Part shown: positions 43,299-52,756 of the stretch, piece after piece | How the letters are laid out: each line of letters opens with the position of its first letter | Numbering within the stretch: the first letter of the stretch is position 1 | Assembly: GCA_902781515.1 (NCBI GenBank) | Contig: CACZJU010000007.1 | Location: 104,191-168,190, forward strand | Origin: an uncultured Bacteroidales bacterium | GTDB taxonomy: Bacteria > Bacteroidota > Bacteroidia > Bacteroidales > Bacteroidaceae | DNA length: 64,000 bases | Reading direction: 5' to 3' | Position numbers and translations under genes: made by a program | Notes under the pieces: model-generated | What the model saw: only the letters and a program-made list of their open reading frames with translations | Databases searched by the model: none | Told to the model about the DNA's origin: nothing

Positions 43299-44336
43299 TT
43301 AGACCTTCAACATTTTCAATAATTCCGAGTTGATACGCTTGATGCGTTCACCTTGTTCTACAAAGTCTTCGCGCAGTTTGTTCATTTCTTGTTGCATCTT
43401 ATCCTGAATGTCGAAGAATGCACTACGCAGAGGCGATGCAAGGGCTTGTTCATCGTTGTTGACGACAACACGGATTCCATGCGGTACTATGCGAACATCG
43501 ATGTCGGTTCCGCATTCCATAGGGTCGCCATCGTAGTGTACAACACCTGGTTCTGTGCGACGTATGTGCATACTGCGGCATTGGAATGTGCGAGCGTGGG
43601 GATTCTTATCTATAGTCTTGTTCAGCAATTGTACCACAACCTGCGGAGCCTCCAACAGGTTGAATGGCTCAAGAAGTGTGACATCCATCAGTCCGTCGGT
43701 CATGGAAGCAGAAGGAGCGATGTACACATTGTTGCCGTACTGTGATGCATTGGCACAGGCAATGAGAAATGCTTCGTGAGTTTGTTCCTGTCCGTCGAAA
43801 CTGATTTGATATGTCTCTGGTTTATAAGTTAGCCCCCCCTTTAATGTACTGTCAACATAGGTCATGAATCCACGCTTACCTGCATGTGCAAAACGTTCGC
43901 TGATAAAGGCATCGAAACCCACACCACAGGTACAGAAGAATGGATGGTCGCAGATAATCCCGTAGTCAAGTTCTTCTACATTACATTCTGATATAATTTT
44001 TAAGGCTCCTACGGGATTTATGGGAATGTAGAGATGACGTGCCAACCCGTTACCGCTGCCACATGGAATGATTCCAAGTGCCGTCTGAGTGTGCACCAAT
44101 GAACGTGCCACCTCGTTTACTGTACCATCGCCACCGACCGCAACAGCTACGTCCACGCCTTCTTCTGCTGCTTCCTTTGCCAGTTGGGCTGCGTGACCAG
44201 AACGCTCGGTGAACACCTTCTCCACAATGAAACGTTCCTCGTCGAGATACTCTGGAATAAGCTTCAGAATACTCTCTTTTCCACGAGTCCCAGATATGGG
44301 ATTCACTATGAAACGAATACGTTTTCTCTGGTTCAT
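43299..44336 (-). CDS. Diacylglycerol/sphingoid kinase family lipid kinase
   Basis: A 345-residue lipid kinase of the DAGK catalytic family. RIRFIVNPISGTRGKE opens the chain, AVGGDGTVNEVA is the nucleotide-binding GGDGT motif (about 65-76), and IIPCGSGNGLARHL follows. Bacterial members phosphorylate diacylglycerol, ceramide or phosphatidylglycerol. It is divergent from the serine palmitoyltransferase gene, which favours a sphingolipid or ceramide substrate; this is inference from context. A minus-strand TATTTTTG at 44341-44348 sits five bases from the ATG, so the message may be leaderless; a TTG start 15 bases upstream would overlap the promoter. Confidence 0.87.
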   Translation of the reverse strand: MNQRKRIRFIVNPISGTRGKESILKLIPEYLDEERFIVEKVFTERSGHAAQLAKEAAEEGVDVAVAVGGDGTVNEVARSLVHTQTALGIIPCGSGNGLARHLYIPINPVGALKIISECNVEELDYGIICDHPFFCTCGVGFDAFISERFAHAGKRGFMTYVDSTLKGGLTYKPETYQISFDGQEQTHEAFLIACANASQYGNNVYIAPSASMTDGLMDVTLLEPFNLLEAPQVVVQLLNKTIDKNPHARTFQCRSMHIRRTEPGVVHYDGDPMECGTDIDVRIVPHGIRVVVNNDEQALASPLRSAFFDIQDKMQQEMNKLREDFVEQGERIKRINSELLKMLKV

Positions 44337-44340
44337 GTCA

Positions 44341-44348
44341 CAAAAATA
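44341..44348 (-). promoter_or_regulatory. -7 promoter element of the lipid kinase gene
   Basis: TATTTTTG on minus, ending five bases before the start codon, predicting a start at or near the first base of the ATG. Confidence 0.5.
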
Positions 44349-44392
44349 CAAAATATATTACAAAGCACAATGCATAATTCACAATTATTTTG

Positions 44393-44400
44393 TATCTTTG
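44393..44400 (+). promoter_or_regulatory. -7 promoter element of the serine palmitoyltransferase gene
   Basis: TATCTTTG with a leader of about 42 nt. Confidence 0.55.
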
Positions 44401-44446
44401 CACCCTGAAAAATAAGAACGAAAGAAAGTAGATTTAAATCTCCAAT

Positions 44447-45631
44447 ATGGGACTTTTACAAGAGAAATTATCGCACTACACTTTGCCACAGGAGTTTATG
44501 GCTCGTGGCATTTATCCTTATTTCCGTGAAATTGAAGGAAAACAGGGCACCGAGGTGATGATGGGCGGCAAGCGTGTTTTAATGTTTGGTTCTAACGCCT
44601 ATACAGGTCTCACAGGCGACCAGCGCATCATTGATGCTGGTTGTGCTGCTATGCAAAAGTATGGCAGTGGTTGTGCAGGCAGTCGTTTCCTGAATGGAAC
44701 TTTAGACATTCATGTAGAACTCGAGAAGGAACTGGCAGAGTTTGTAGGCAAGGATGAGGCTCTGATATTTGCCACAGGTTTTACCGTAAACAGTGGCGTT
44801 ATCAGTCAGTTGGTTGGAAAGAATGACTATATCATTTGTGATGACCGCGATCATGCGAGTATCGTAGATGGACGCCGTCTGTCGTTTGCCACACAGTTGA
44901 AGTTCAAACACAACGATATGGCAGACTTGGAGAAGCAACTCCAAAAGTGTGAACCTGAAGCCATTAAACTTATTATTGTAGATGGTGTGTTCTCAATGGA
45001 GGGCGACCTTTGCAAACTTCCTGAAATCGTCGAGCTGAAGAAGAAATACAATGCCAGCATTATGGTAGATGAAGCTCATGGTATTGGTGTATTTGGACGT
45101 CAGGGACGCGGTGTTTGTGACCACTTTGGACTGACAAAGGATGTTGACCTCATTATGGGTACATTCTCTAAATCATTGGCTTCAATCGGTGGATTCATAG
45201 CTGCTGATTCCAGCATCATCAACTGGTTGCGTCATTCTGCTCGTACATACATCTTCTCTGCAAGTTGTACGCCTGCCGCTACAGCGGCCGCTCGCGAGGC
45301 TTTGCATATCATTCAGCAAGAGCCCGAACGTCTGAAGGCATTGTGGGATGTTACCAACTATGCATTGAAGCGTTTCCGTGAAGAAGGATTTGAAATCGGT
45401 GACACTGAGAGTCCAATCATTCCTTTGTATGTTCGCGATACAGAGAAGACCTTTATGGCTGTGGCTATGGCGTTCGATGAGGGCGTGTTCATCAACCCCG
45501 TTATTCCTCCGGCATGTGCTCCACAAGACACACTGGTTCGCTATGCACTTATGGCTAATCACACCAACGCTCAGGTCGATGAATCTGTCGAGAAACTGAA
45601 GAAGGTGTTCAAGAAACTGGAAATACTTTGA
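44447..45631 (+). CDS. spt: Serine palmitoyltransferase
   Basis: PLP enzyme of the alpha-oxoamine synthase family, 394 residues, condensing serine with an acyl-CoA to 3-ketosphinganine, the first step of bacterial sphingolipid synthesis. The PLP lysine is K242 in MGTFSKSLASIGG, with VDEAHGIGVFG near 207-217 and GSGCAGSRFLNG near 73-84. The SKSLA context and the N-terminus separate it from its paralogue kbl at 5244 and from the BioF/HemA types. The helicase start TTG overlaps its TGA stop. Confidence 0.9.
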   Translation: MGLLQEKLSHYTLPQEFMARGIYPYFREIEGKQGTEVMMGGKRVLMFGSNAYTGLTGDQRIIDAGCAAMQKYGSGCAGSRFLNGTLDIHVELEKELAEFVGKDEALIFATGFTVNSGVISQLVGKNDYIICDDRDHASIVDGRRLSFATQLKFKHNDMADLEKQLQKCEPEAIKLIIVDGVFSMEGDLCKLPEIVELKKKYNASIMVDEAHGIGVFGRQGRGVCDHFGLTKDVDLIMGTFSKSLASIGGFIAADSSIINWLRHSARTYIFSASCTPAATAAAREALHIIQQEPERLKALWDVTNYALKRFREEGFEIGDTESPIIPLYVRDTEKTFMAVAMAFDEGVFINPVIPPACAPQDTLVRYALMANHTNAQVDESVEKLKKVFKKLEIL

Positions 45632-46926
45632 TAGACCTTAGCAAACTGGGCATTGATACACTGAATGCCATGCAGCAGGATACTGCTCAGGCATATCGTC
45701 GTTCGGACAGCCTGGTGCTATTGAGTCCTACTGGCAGCGGAAAGACATTGGCTTATTTGTTGCCATTGATAGAGAGCCTGAAAGCAGATAACAATGCTGT
45801 TCAGGCTCTAGTTGTTGTTCCCAGTCGCGAGTTGGCAATGCAGACAGTTTCCGTTATCAAGCAGATTGGTACACAGATTCGTGCTTTAGCAGTCTATGGT
45901 GGTCGTCCGGCAATGGACGAGCATCGTACAATGCGCGGACTGCAACCGCAGATCATTGTGGGAACACCAGGGCGCTTGCTCGACCATCTTACAAAAGATA
46001 ATTTTTCAACGTCTGAATTATTTACACTCATCATCGATGAATTTGACAAATGTCTGGAGTTGGGATTCAGGGAGGAGATGTCGAAAATATTTGCTCACCT
46101 TAATAATGTAAAGAAGCGTTTTCTGCTTTCTGCAACAGATAATGAAGAGATAACGCGCTTTCTTCCTGAATATACAAGACTCGATTTCCTCGACCATGAG
46201 AACCATGATGAGCGAATAGAGCAGTGGGTTGTAAACTCTCCTGAGAAGGACAAACTATTTACTCTAAAACAAATGTTGCTCGGTTTTGGGCAGCAGAGTA
46301 GTATCGTTTTTGTTGGATTCCGCGAGAGTGTTGAAAGAGTAGCCAAATATCTCGAAGGAGAAGGGTTTACCATTTCTGCCTTACATGGTGGAATGGAGCA
46401 GAAAGAGCGTGAACGTCAGTTGTTCCGTTTTGTGAATGGTAGCGCAAATATCCTTGTAAGTACGGATTTAGCAGCCCGCGGATTAGATATTACAGACCTT
46501 GACAATGTTATTCACTATCATCTGCCGTTGAACGAGGATGCTTTTGTTCATAGAAACGGACGTACAGCCCGATGGGATAAGAGCGGACGAAGTTTCCTTA
46601 TTATAGGTCCAGAAGAGAAAACCCCTGAATATGTTACAGAAGTTCAGGAGTACTCCATTTCTGGACAACGTATCGCTTGTCCTTCTGCACCCAAATGGAT
46701 TACACTCTATATAGGCAAAGGAAAGAAGGATAAAATATCGCGAGGCGATATTGCAGGTTTTTTGATGAAGATTGGTGGATTAGAGCGCGAAGATGTAGGA
46801 CGTATTGATGTGTGCGAACATCACTGTTTTGTGGCAGTCAAACGTTCTAAATCGAAGGAGGCCCTTGCTCGACTGCGTGGGCAGAAGATTAAGGGCATCC
46901 GTACGATAATAGAGGTGATGAAATAA
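45628..46926 (+). CDS. DEAD-box-family RNA helicase with a DEFD motif II
   Basis: A 432-residue superfamily 2 helicase. Motifs in order: I SPTGSGKT, Ia VPSRELAMQ, GG, Ib TPGRLLDH, II DEFDK (DEAD in most relatives), III SAT, IV FVGFRES, V DLAARGLDI and VI HRNGRTARW. The C-terminal 70 residues resemble a DbpA-like RNA-binding domain (ISRGDIAGFLMKIGGL). The TTG start at 45628 overlaps the preceding stop as TTGA; the next ATG is 14 codons in. It probably works in ribosome assembly or mRNA turnover. Confidence 0.87.
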   Translation: MIDLSKLGIDTLNAMQQDTAQAYRRSDSLVLLSPTGSGKTLAYLLPLIESLKADNNAVQALVVVPSRELAMQTVSVIKQIGTQIRALAVYGGRPAMDEHRTMRGLQPQIIVGTPGRLLDHLTKDNFSTSELFTLIIDEFDKCLELGFREEMSKIFAHLNNVKKRFLLSATDNEEITRFLPEYTRLDFLDHENHDERIEQWVVNSPEKDKLFTLKQMLLGFGQQSSIVFVGFRESVERVAKYLEGEGFTISALHGGMEQKERERQLFRFVNGSANILVSTDLAARGLDITDLDNVIHYHLPLNEDAFVHRNGRTARWDKSGRSFLIIGPEEKTPEYVTEVQEYSISGQRIACPSAPKWITLYIGKGKKDKISRGDIAGFLMKIGGLEREDVGRIDVCEHHCFVAVKRSKSKEALARLRGQKIKGIRTIIEVMK

Positions 46927-46936
46927 TATCTCTTTA

Positions 46937-48547
46937 CTATTTCTTTTCCGGATAAGTCTTACCGTCATCGATTAGCTGTAGAGCCTGATTAACTACAGCA
47001 TCTTCGGTGTTGAGGTATTGTATGTAATCGGCAGTGTTGCGTGCTTCGTAGATTATGCTCCCATATATTGCACGTTCAAACAGGCGTCGGCTACGATAGA
47101 GCATCAGGTTTCGACGTTTCAGTCCTTCTTGTTCTGCATACGATGCAAACTGCTCCAAAAGATTCTGTCGAGAGAGGTATTTAATAAGGTCCTGTACATT
47201 GTTATATTTCTTTAATGTTGGACGATTCCGATCGGTATATTCAAAAGCAAATTGTCGAATGTGACCACCGAATGCTGCTTCTTTATAATAAGATGTAACA
47301 TTACTTGTATCTTCAGGTACAAAGATGTCTGGTGTGATTCCGCCGCCGCCATATACTTTGCGTCCGATTCTTGTCTTGTAGGCCTCGCCTGTCTGATGTA
47401 TGCTGTCCTGGGTGAAGTATTCACCGCGCTCGTATCTTGCTATAAGTTCATTTTCATAATCTTCATCGTGACCAGGCACGTATGGTTTCTGTATGCAACG
47501 CCCTGAGGGTGTATAGTATCTTGCAACGGTAAGACGTACCAAACTGCCGTCCTTGAATTCCATTGGTTGTTGTACAAGACCTTTACCAAACGAACGTCTA
47601 CCGATGATGGTTCCTCGGTCGTTATCCTGAATAGCACCTGCAAGAATCTCACTGCTGCTGGCTGATCCCTCATCTATAAGTACAACTAAAGGTAATTTGG
47701 TGAAAGAACCACGTCCGTCACTTCTATAATCTTCGCGTGGAGACTTACGTCCTTCTGTATAAACAATGAGCTGGCGGTTCGGAAGAAATTCATTGGCCAT
47801 CTGAATTGCTATGTGCATATATCCTCCGCGATTGCCTCTAAGGTCAAGAATAAGTTCCTTCATTCCTCTGATGTTTAACTCAGCCATAGCAATCATGAAT
47901 TCGGAATAGGTCTGCTCGCCGAAATTCTTTACTCTGATATATCCAGTGTGGTTGTTTATAAGATATGCAGCATCTATACTTTTTACAGGAATATCTCCGC
48001 GTACCACTTTTATTCTGAAAGGTTTGGGACGGCTACGTCTCTTTATTTCCAAGCTTACGACTGAACCTTTTTTCCCCTTCAGGTGTTTCATCACTTCATG
48101 TTGCTCCATTCCTACGAGATTAATCGTATCGGCTTTTGTAATCCTGTCGCCAGCCATAATTCCTGCCTTTTCCGAAGGACCTCCCTCGATAGCCTGCATC
48201 ACGTATACAGTATCGTTGGGCATTGTGAAACTGATGCCGATACCCGAAAAACTGCCTTTCAGGTCTTCGTTGGCTTCTTCTGCATTGTCCTGTGAAATGT
48301 ACGAAGAGTGGGGGTCGAGCTCGGAAAGAATCTTAGGCATCGATTGTTCCACCAATGAGTTCATATTCACAGTATCTACATATTGATTGTCTATCATCTG
48401 CAGCAGGTAATTGATTTTGTTGCTACCTGTGTTGATGATACTCAGACGATTGCCGGAGAAATGATTGGCGTAAAACGTTCCTATCAGAATGCCGCCAATG
48501 AGACTTATTGATATAAGTACCGGTGTTAACCGCGATTTGTTGTTCAT
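46937..48547 (-). CDS. S41-family C-terminal processing protease
   Basis: A 536-residue CtpA/Tsp-like protease held by an N-terminal signal or anchor (residues 9-30). A PDZ domain (about 85-165; GIGISFTMPNDT) precedes the catalytic domain, with Ser in DEGSASSSEILAGA and Lys in IGRRSFGKGLVQ, the Ser/Lys dyad. About 130 C-terminal residues are an extension. It probably trims or degrades periplasmic proteins. It is the last gene of the minus-strand run from 56518, five bases after the dCMP deaminase gene. Confidence 0.92.
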   Translation of the reverse strand: MNNKSRLTPVLISISLIGGILIGTFYANHFSGNRLSIINTGSNKINYLLQMIDNQYVDTVNMNSLVEQSMPKILSELDPHSSYISQDNAEEANEDLKGSFSGIGISFTMPNDTVYVMQAIEGGPSEKAGIMAGDRITKADTINLVGMEQHEVMKHLKGKKGSVVSLEIKRRSRPKPFRIKVVRGDIPVKSIDAAYLINNHTGYIRVKNFGEQTYSEFMIAMAELNIRGMKELILDLRGNRGGYMHIAIQMANEFLPNRQLIVYTEGRKSPREDYRSDGRGSFTKLPLVVLIDEGSASSSEILAGAIQDNDRGTIIGRRSFGKGLVQQPMEFKDGSLVRLTVARYYTPSGRCIQKPYVPGHDEDYENELIARYERGEYFTQDSIHQTGEAYKTRIGRKVYGGGGITPDIFVPEDTSNVTSYYKEAAFGGHIRQFAFEYTDRNRPTLKKYNNVQDLIKYLSRQNLLEQFASYAEQEGLKRRNLMLYRSRRLFERAIYGSIIYEARNTADYIQYLNTEDAVVNQALQLIDDGKTYPEKK

Positions 48548-48552
48548 ACTTT

Positions 48553-48972
48553 CTATTCTGTAAGTTGCAATACTTCAATACCTGCGCGGCGAAGCAAATC
48601 CACACCATCCGTCATACGATACGAACGAGAATAGATAACTCGTTTTATACCTGACTGAATGATGAGTTTTGAGCATTCGATACATGGGGCATCTGTGACA
48701 TATAGTGTGGCTCCGTCACTATTGTTTCCAGAGCGGGCTATCTTTGTTATGGCATTTGCTTCGGCATGTAAGACATATGGTTTGGTTACATTGTTTTCAT
48801 CCTCACAGACATTCTCAAAACCTGAAGGCGTGCCGTTGTAGCCATCACTTATAATCATTTTGTCCTTGACAATCAGAGCACCGACCTTTCGTCTGGTGCA
48901 GTAACTGTTTTCAGACCAGATTTCTGCCATCCGTAAATAGCGAAGGTCTAAATCATGTTGTTTCTTATCCAT
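48553..48972 (-). CDS. dCMP deaminase
   Basis: Zinc enzyme that converts dCMP to dUMP for dTMP synthesis; 139 residues. Zinc and catalytic residues are visible in VLHAEANAI (His and Glu) and TDAPCIECSKL (two Cys). The start is the ATG at 48972 (MDKKQHDLDLRY); it overlaps the dcp stop as ATGGATAA. A start four codons upstream is also open. Confidence 0.92.
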   Translation of the reverse strand: MDKKQHDLDLRYLRMAEIWSENSYCTRRKVGALIVKDKMIISDGYNGTPSGFENVCEDENNVTKPYVLHAEANAITKIARSGNNSDGATLYVTDAPCIECSKLIIQSGIKRVIYSRSYRMTDGVDLLRRAGIEVLQLTE

Positions 48973-51013
48973 TGCTAATGCCATTTCGTTTCAATAATGC
49001 TTCTATAGTTGGCTCTCCACCACGGAACCTGCGATACAGGGTCATAGGTGGTTCGGATGCTCCGCGTGACAACACTTCGTTGCGGAAACGGTTGGCTGTT
49101 TCTTGATTGAAGATTCCTTCGTGCTTGAAAACAGCAAAAGCATCGGCATCCATCACTTCTGCCCACTTGTAACTATAGTATCCTGCAGCATACCCGCCAC
49201 TCATGATGTGACCAAATTGGGCACTCATGCACACACCTTCCATTTTTGGTAGCATCTGACAACTGGATTGTGCTTTTTGTTCAAATTCCAGAACATCATC
49301 CTCGAAGTCGTTCTCCAATGTGTAGTACGCCATATCGAGCAATGCAAGACTTACTTGTCGGATGCAAGCATAGCCAGCCATGAAATTCTTACTGCGAATG
49401 ATTCGGTCGATGAGTTCCTGTGGAATAGGTTCTCCAGTTTCGTAGTGACGTGCAAATGTGTTGAGGAACTCAGGCTCTGTGACATAGTTCTCCATGAATT
49501 GACTTGGTAGTTCCACAAAGTCCCACCAAACATTGGTGCAGGATAGACTTTCGAACCTTACTTTCGAGAAGAGAGCATGAAGCGAGTGCCCGAATTCGTG
49601 GAGGAATGTTTCCACTTCTCCCAGTGTCAGCAATGCCGGCTTATCCTCTGTAGGTTTAGTGAAGTTCATGCAAACTGAAACATGCGGACGACTGTCACCT
49701 CCTTCTTCTTCATCTATCCATTGTTCCTTGTATGTAGTCATCCACGCACCACTTTGCTTTGAACTACGTGGATGGAAATCGGTATATAGCAGTCCCAGAT
49801 ATTCACCATCCTTGTCCTTCACTTCCCATGCCTCAACATCAGGGTGATAAACTTGAACATCATCGCGCTTGTGGAATGTAATACCATAAAGTGTGGTGGC
49901 TAATCCGAAAACTCCCTTCTTCACTTGTGAGAGTTCAAAGTAGGGGCGCAGCATTTCACTATCGATATTGTAACGCTGCATACGCAACTTATGGCTGTAG
50001 TACGAGAAATCCCAAGGCTTAAGTTTGTATTCTGAACCCTCAGTCTCACGTGCCAATGCTTCTATTTCCTCCACTTCTCGCTTTGCTGTAGGCATATAGG
50101 CCTCCCGTAGTTGTTTTAGCAAATCATTAACCCTTTCAATATTCTCTGCACAGCGCTTTACGAGAATGAAGTCGGCAAATGTCTTATAGCCGAGAATATT
50201 TGCCAGGCGTCGGCGTAGATTTACGATACGAGGTATCAGTCGCAGATTATTCGACTCATTGTCGTGAGTGCAAATGGTCATGTGTGCCATATACATCTGG
50301 CGACGAAATTCCGCATTGTCGGCATAAGTCATGAACGGTCCGTAGCTGGGTGCGTGCAGAGTGAACAGCCATCCTTCCAATCCCTTCTCTTTAGCGGCAA
50401 GGGCTGCAGCCTCTATTTGGCTGTCTGGCAACCCACTCAAATCTTCATGTTTCGTAATATGCAGTTGGAAGGCATTTGTTTCCTTCAGCATATTCTGTTG
50501 ATATTGCAGCGTGATTTGGCTGAGTTCCATTTGCAACTGTGAAAACTCGCGTTTCTTTTCTTCGCTGAGCAAGGCACCATGTCTCACAAACGACTGGTAC
50601 ATATTTTCCAGCAGCGTGTTCTCTTCAGTTGTCAGTTCACGGTGATTCTCATAAACAGCCTTAACCCTGTGCCACAGTTTTTCATCGAGCATTATCTTAT
50701 TGCTGTGCTCAGTCAGTATTGGTGACATCTTCTGTGCCAAAGCATCCATTTCGTCATTTGTATTGGCACTCAGCAAGTTGAAGAAAATGTTTGTGACTCG
50801 TGTCAGGGTGCGGTCACCCTTGGGTATTATGGTATTTTCGAATGTTGGTTCATCGGGATTTGAGGTTATGCGCTCTATGTCGGCAATATCGCGCTTCATA
50901 CCTTCCATCATAGCCTCTTCGTAATCTTCGAAGCGGATTTCGTTGAAAGGAGCACTGCCGAACGGCGTAGTGAACTTCTTCTCCAGTAATATGTTGTTCT
51001 TCGTTTCCTCCAT
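48965..51013 (-). CDS. dcp: M3-family peptidyl-dipeptidase
   Basis: Zinc metallopeptidase, 682 residues, of the oligopeptidase A/Dcp family. The zinc motif HEFGHSLHALF lies in the C-terminal half and TTPFGSAPFNEI at the N-terminus is typical. There is no signal peptide, so it is cytosolic; it would finish degradation of oligopeptides. It overlaps the dCMP deaminase gene and is five bases from apbE. Confidence 0.92.
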   Translation of the reverse strand: MEETKNNILLEKKFTTPFGSAPFNEIRFEDYEEAMMEGMKRDIADIERITSNPDEPTFENTIIPKGDRTLTRVTNIFFNLLSANTNDEMDALAQKMSPILTEHSNKIMLDEKLWHRVKAVYENHRELTTEENTLLENMYQSFVRHGALLSEEKKREFSQLQMELSQITLQYQQNMLKETNAFQLHITKHEDLSGLPDSQIEAAALAAKEKGLEGWLFTLHAPSYGPFMTYADNAEFRRQMYMAHMTICTHDNESNNLRLIPRIVNLRRRLANILGYKTFADFILVKRCAENIERVNDLLKQLREAYMPTAKREVEEIEALARETEGSEYKLKPWDFSYYSHKLRMQRYNIDSEMLRPYFELSQVKKGVFGLATTLYGITFHKRDDVQVYHPDVEAWEVKDKDGEYLGLLYTDFHPRSSKQSGAWMTTYKEQWIDEEEGGDSRPHVSVCMNFTKPTEDKPALLTLGEVETFLHEFGHSLHALFSKVRFESLSCTNVWWDFVELPSQFMENYVTEPEFLNTFARHYETGEPIPQELIDRIIRSKNFMAGYACIRQVSLALLDMAYYTLENDFEDDVLEFEQKAQSSCQMLPKMEGVCMSAQFGHIMSGGYAAGYYSYKWAEVMDADAFAVFKHEGIFNQETANRFRNEVLSRGASEPPMTLYRRFRGGEPTIEALLKRNGISNG

Positions 51014-51018
51014 CGTAC

Positions 51019-52035
51019 TTATTTTATTTTATCGCTGAGCGATGCAGAACTCCAGATGCTGTATTTGCCCTTGGAGTCTGTATATATGAAGTATGCCTGC
51101 AGCTCTGGATGTTTGTTCAAAACAGATTGTGCACTGTCTAATCCCATTACCATAAACGATGTTGCAAAAGCATCAGCCATTGCGCATGTTGGTGCCAATA
51201 CTGTGCTTGATAGAATGCTGTGCTGTACGGGATATCCCGTAGCTGGGTCTATGGTGTGAGCCAATTTCCTTCCATCTGCACTTATATAATAATTGCGATA
51301 ATTACCGCTGGTTGCCATTGCACAATCTGTAAGTCTCAGTATTGTTTCTATTTCGTGATTGGTGCTAAGACTGTCGTCCACAGGTTTGTTTACACCAATC
51401 GACCAGTCATTACCTTTCGGATTGCAACCGCTGACAACTATTTCACCACCAATTTCTATCATGAAGTTTTTAATGCCGTGACTCCTGAATAGATGTGCCA
51501 CTTGGTCAACACCAAAACCTTTAGCAATAGCGCTTAGGTCGAGAACCATGCGTGGGTCAGCTTTTGTAACAAGTCCGTTTTCCAGAGAAACTCCCTGCCA
51601 TCCTACAAATTGACGGAGCGAGTCAACTTGCATACTATCGGGCATAGAACCATTCTTGAATCCAAATCCCCATGCGTTCACTAATGGTGCAACGGTGATG
51701 TCGAAAGCTCCATTTGTTGCCTGACTAATTTGTTGTGCTTGCGTGAAGACTACATCGAACAACGAATCTGTCTTGTTGCTTTCATTACGATTGATGCGAC
51801 TAAGGGTAGATTGAGGGTTGAACATTGATAGAGAGGCATCAACCTGTTGCAATACCTCGATAATTGATGTCTGTAACGAGGAGTCGCTTTGATATGTAGC
51901 GTGCCAAACAGTGCCGAATATAGTTCCTTCATTTTGTTGGAAGGACACGTTGCTCGGTCTGTGGCGCTGTATAATCAGGAAAGTGCCTATGATGAGTAAT
52001 AGCAGGAATGGTAACTGCCATTTCTTATTATTCAT
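51019..52035 (-). CDS. apbE: FAD:protein FMN transferase
   Basis: Attaches FMN through a phosphoester to Ser/Thr of target flavoproteins such as NqrB/NqrC or RnfG. The 338-residue protein has an N-terminal membrane or signal segment (residues 8-23). TIFGTVWHATYQ, VDASLSMFNPQSTLSRIN, LDLSAIAKGFGVD and EIGGEIVVSG, then TSGNYRNYY and HTIDPATGYP, are the ApbE signatures. Its ATG overlaps the DUF6048 stop by eight bases. No target genes are adjacent. Confidence 0.93.
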   Translation of the reverse strand: MNNKKWQLPFLLLLIIGTFLIIQRHRPSNVSFQQNEGTIFGTVWHATYQSDSSLQTSIIEVLQQVDASLSMFNPQSTLSRINRNESNKTDSLFDVVFTQAQQISQATNGAFDITVAPLVNAWGFGFKNGSMPDSMQVDSLRQFVGWQGVSLENGLVTKADPRMVLDLSAIAKGFGVDQVAHLFRSHGIKNFMIEIGGEIVVSGCNPKGNDWSIGVNKPVDDSLSTNHEIETILRLTDCAMATSGNYRNYYISADGRKLAHTIDPATGYPVQHSILSSTVLAPTCAMADAFATSFMVMGLDSAQSVLNKHPELQAYFIYTDSKGKYSIWSSASLSDKIK

Positions 52036-52756
52036 GTTTCAGGATATTTTCGATGTTAATTGTATTATTCTTTTTCTTCTTCGTAGTCCGACTCACGTCG
52101 AATATCAGGTTTACCGTTCCTCCGAATGTACTGCTTCCTTTTTTTCCGTATCCGGGAATATAGTAAGGCTCGCCATAATCACTTATATTTTGTTTGAGGC
52201 GTGCTTTGAAACGTAGGTTCCACCCCAGTCGGATGAATGACCATATCTTTGTTTCACACCCAAGAGAAAACTCCAGCCAATGAGCCTGACCTTGTTGGTT
52301 GTTGAACTTGAACGAACCTGTTGAAGGCCAGATAGGGTCTGTGAATGCAGGATCTTCGAAGTCGTACTTAAAGCTGCTGAAACCATAGCGCAGACCACCC
52401 ATAAATCGGTTGCCGTTGTGCTTCTTGTTGAAGTTGTAATCCATACCTACACGAAAGTATGGGGCACGTGTGTGGAATTTGTTCTGATTCTCCTGTCCCT
52501 CTCTGTCGCTCTCGCCAATACCTAATTCGCATAGAGGGAAGAAATGGTCGCGGAAGTTAAGTCTGGCACCAACCTCCAACTGGTCGAAGCGAGCACCTAC
52601 AGCCTTCATTGTCGGTCCGGCAAGATCTGCAAACACTGCTACACCGCAAAATAAAGGCGCCTTTGGAATGGGCTCCTTTTTCTCCTTTGCCTTTGAACCT
52701 ATTGGTGTGAGGCTAAGAAGCAGGATGCAGATATACGCGAATGTTCTCTTGACCAT
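52028..52756 (-). CDS. DUF6048-like outer-membrane beta-barrel protein
   Basis: A 242-residue exported protein with signal peptide (1-23) and beta-barrel character: VGARLNFRDHFFPLCELGIG, APYFRVGMDYNFN and LEFSLGCETKIW are alternating strands. It resembles the Bacteroidetes family DUF6048, often next to DUF6452. It starts inside the DUF6452 gene with a 44-bp overlap. Function unknown. Confidence 0.75.
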   Translation of the reverse strand: MVKRTFAYICILLLSLTPIGSKAKEKKEPIPKAPLFCGVAVFADLAGPTMKAVGARFDQLEVGARLNFRDHFFPLCELGIGESDREGQENQNKFHTRAPYFRVGMDYNFNKKHNGNRFMGGLRYGFSSFKYDFEDPAFTDPIWPSTGSFKFNNQQGQAHWLEFSLGCETKIWSFIRLGWNLRFKARLKQNISDYGEPYYIPGYGKKGSSTFGGTVNLIFDVSRTTKKKKNNTINIENILKHE

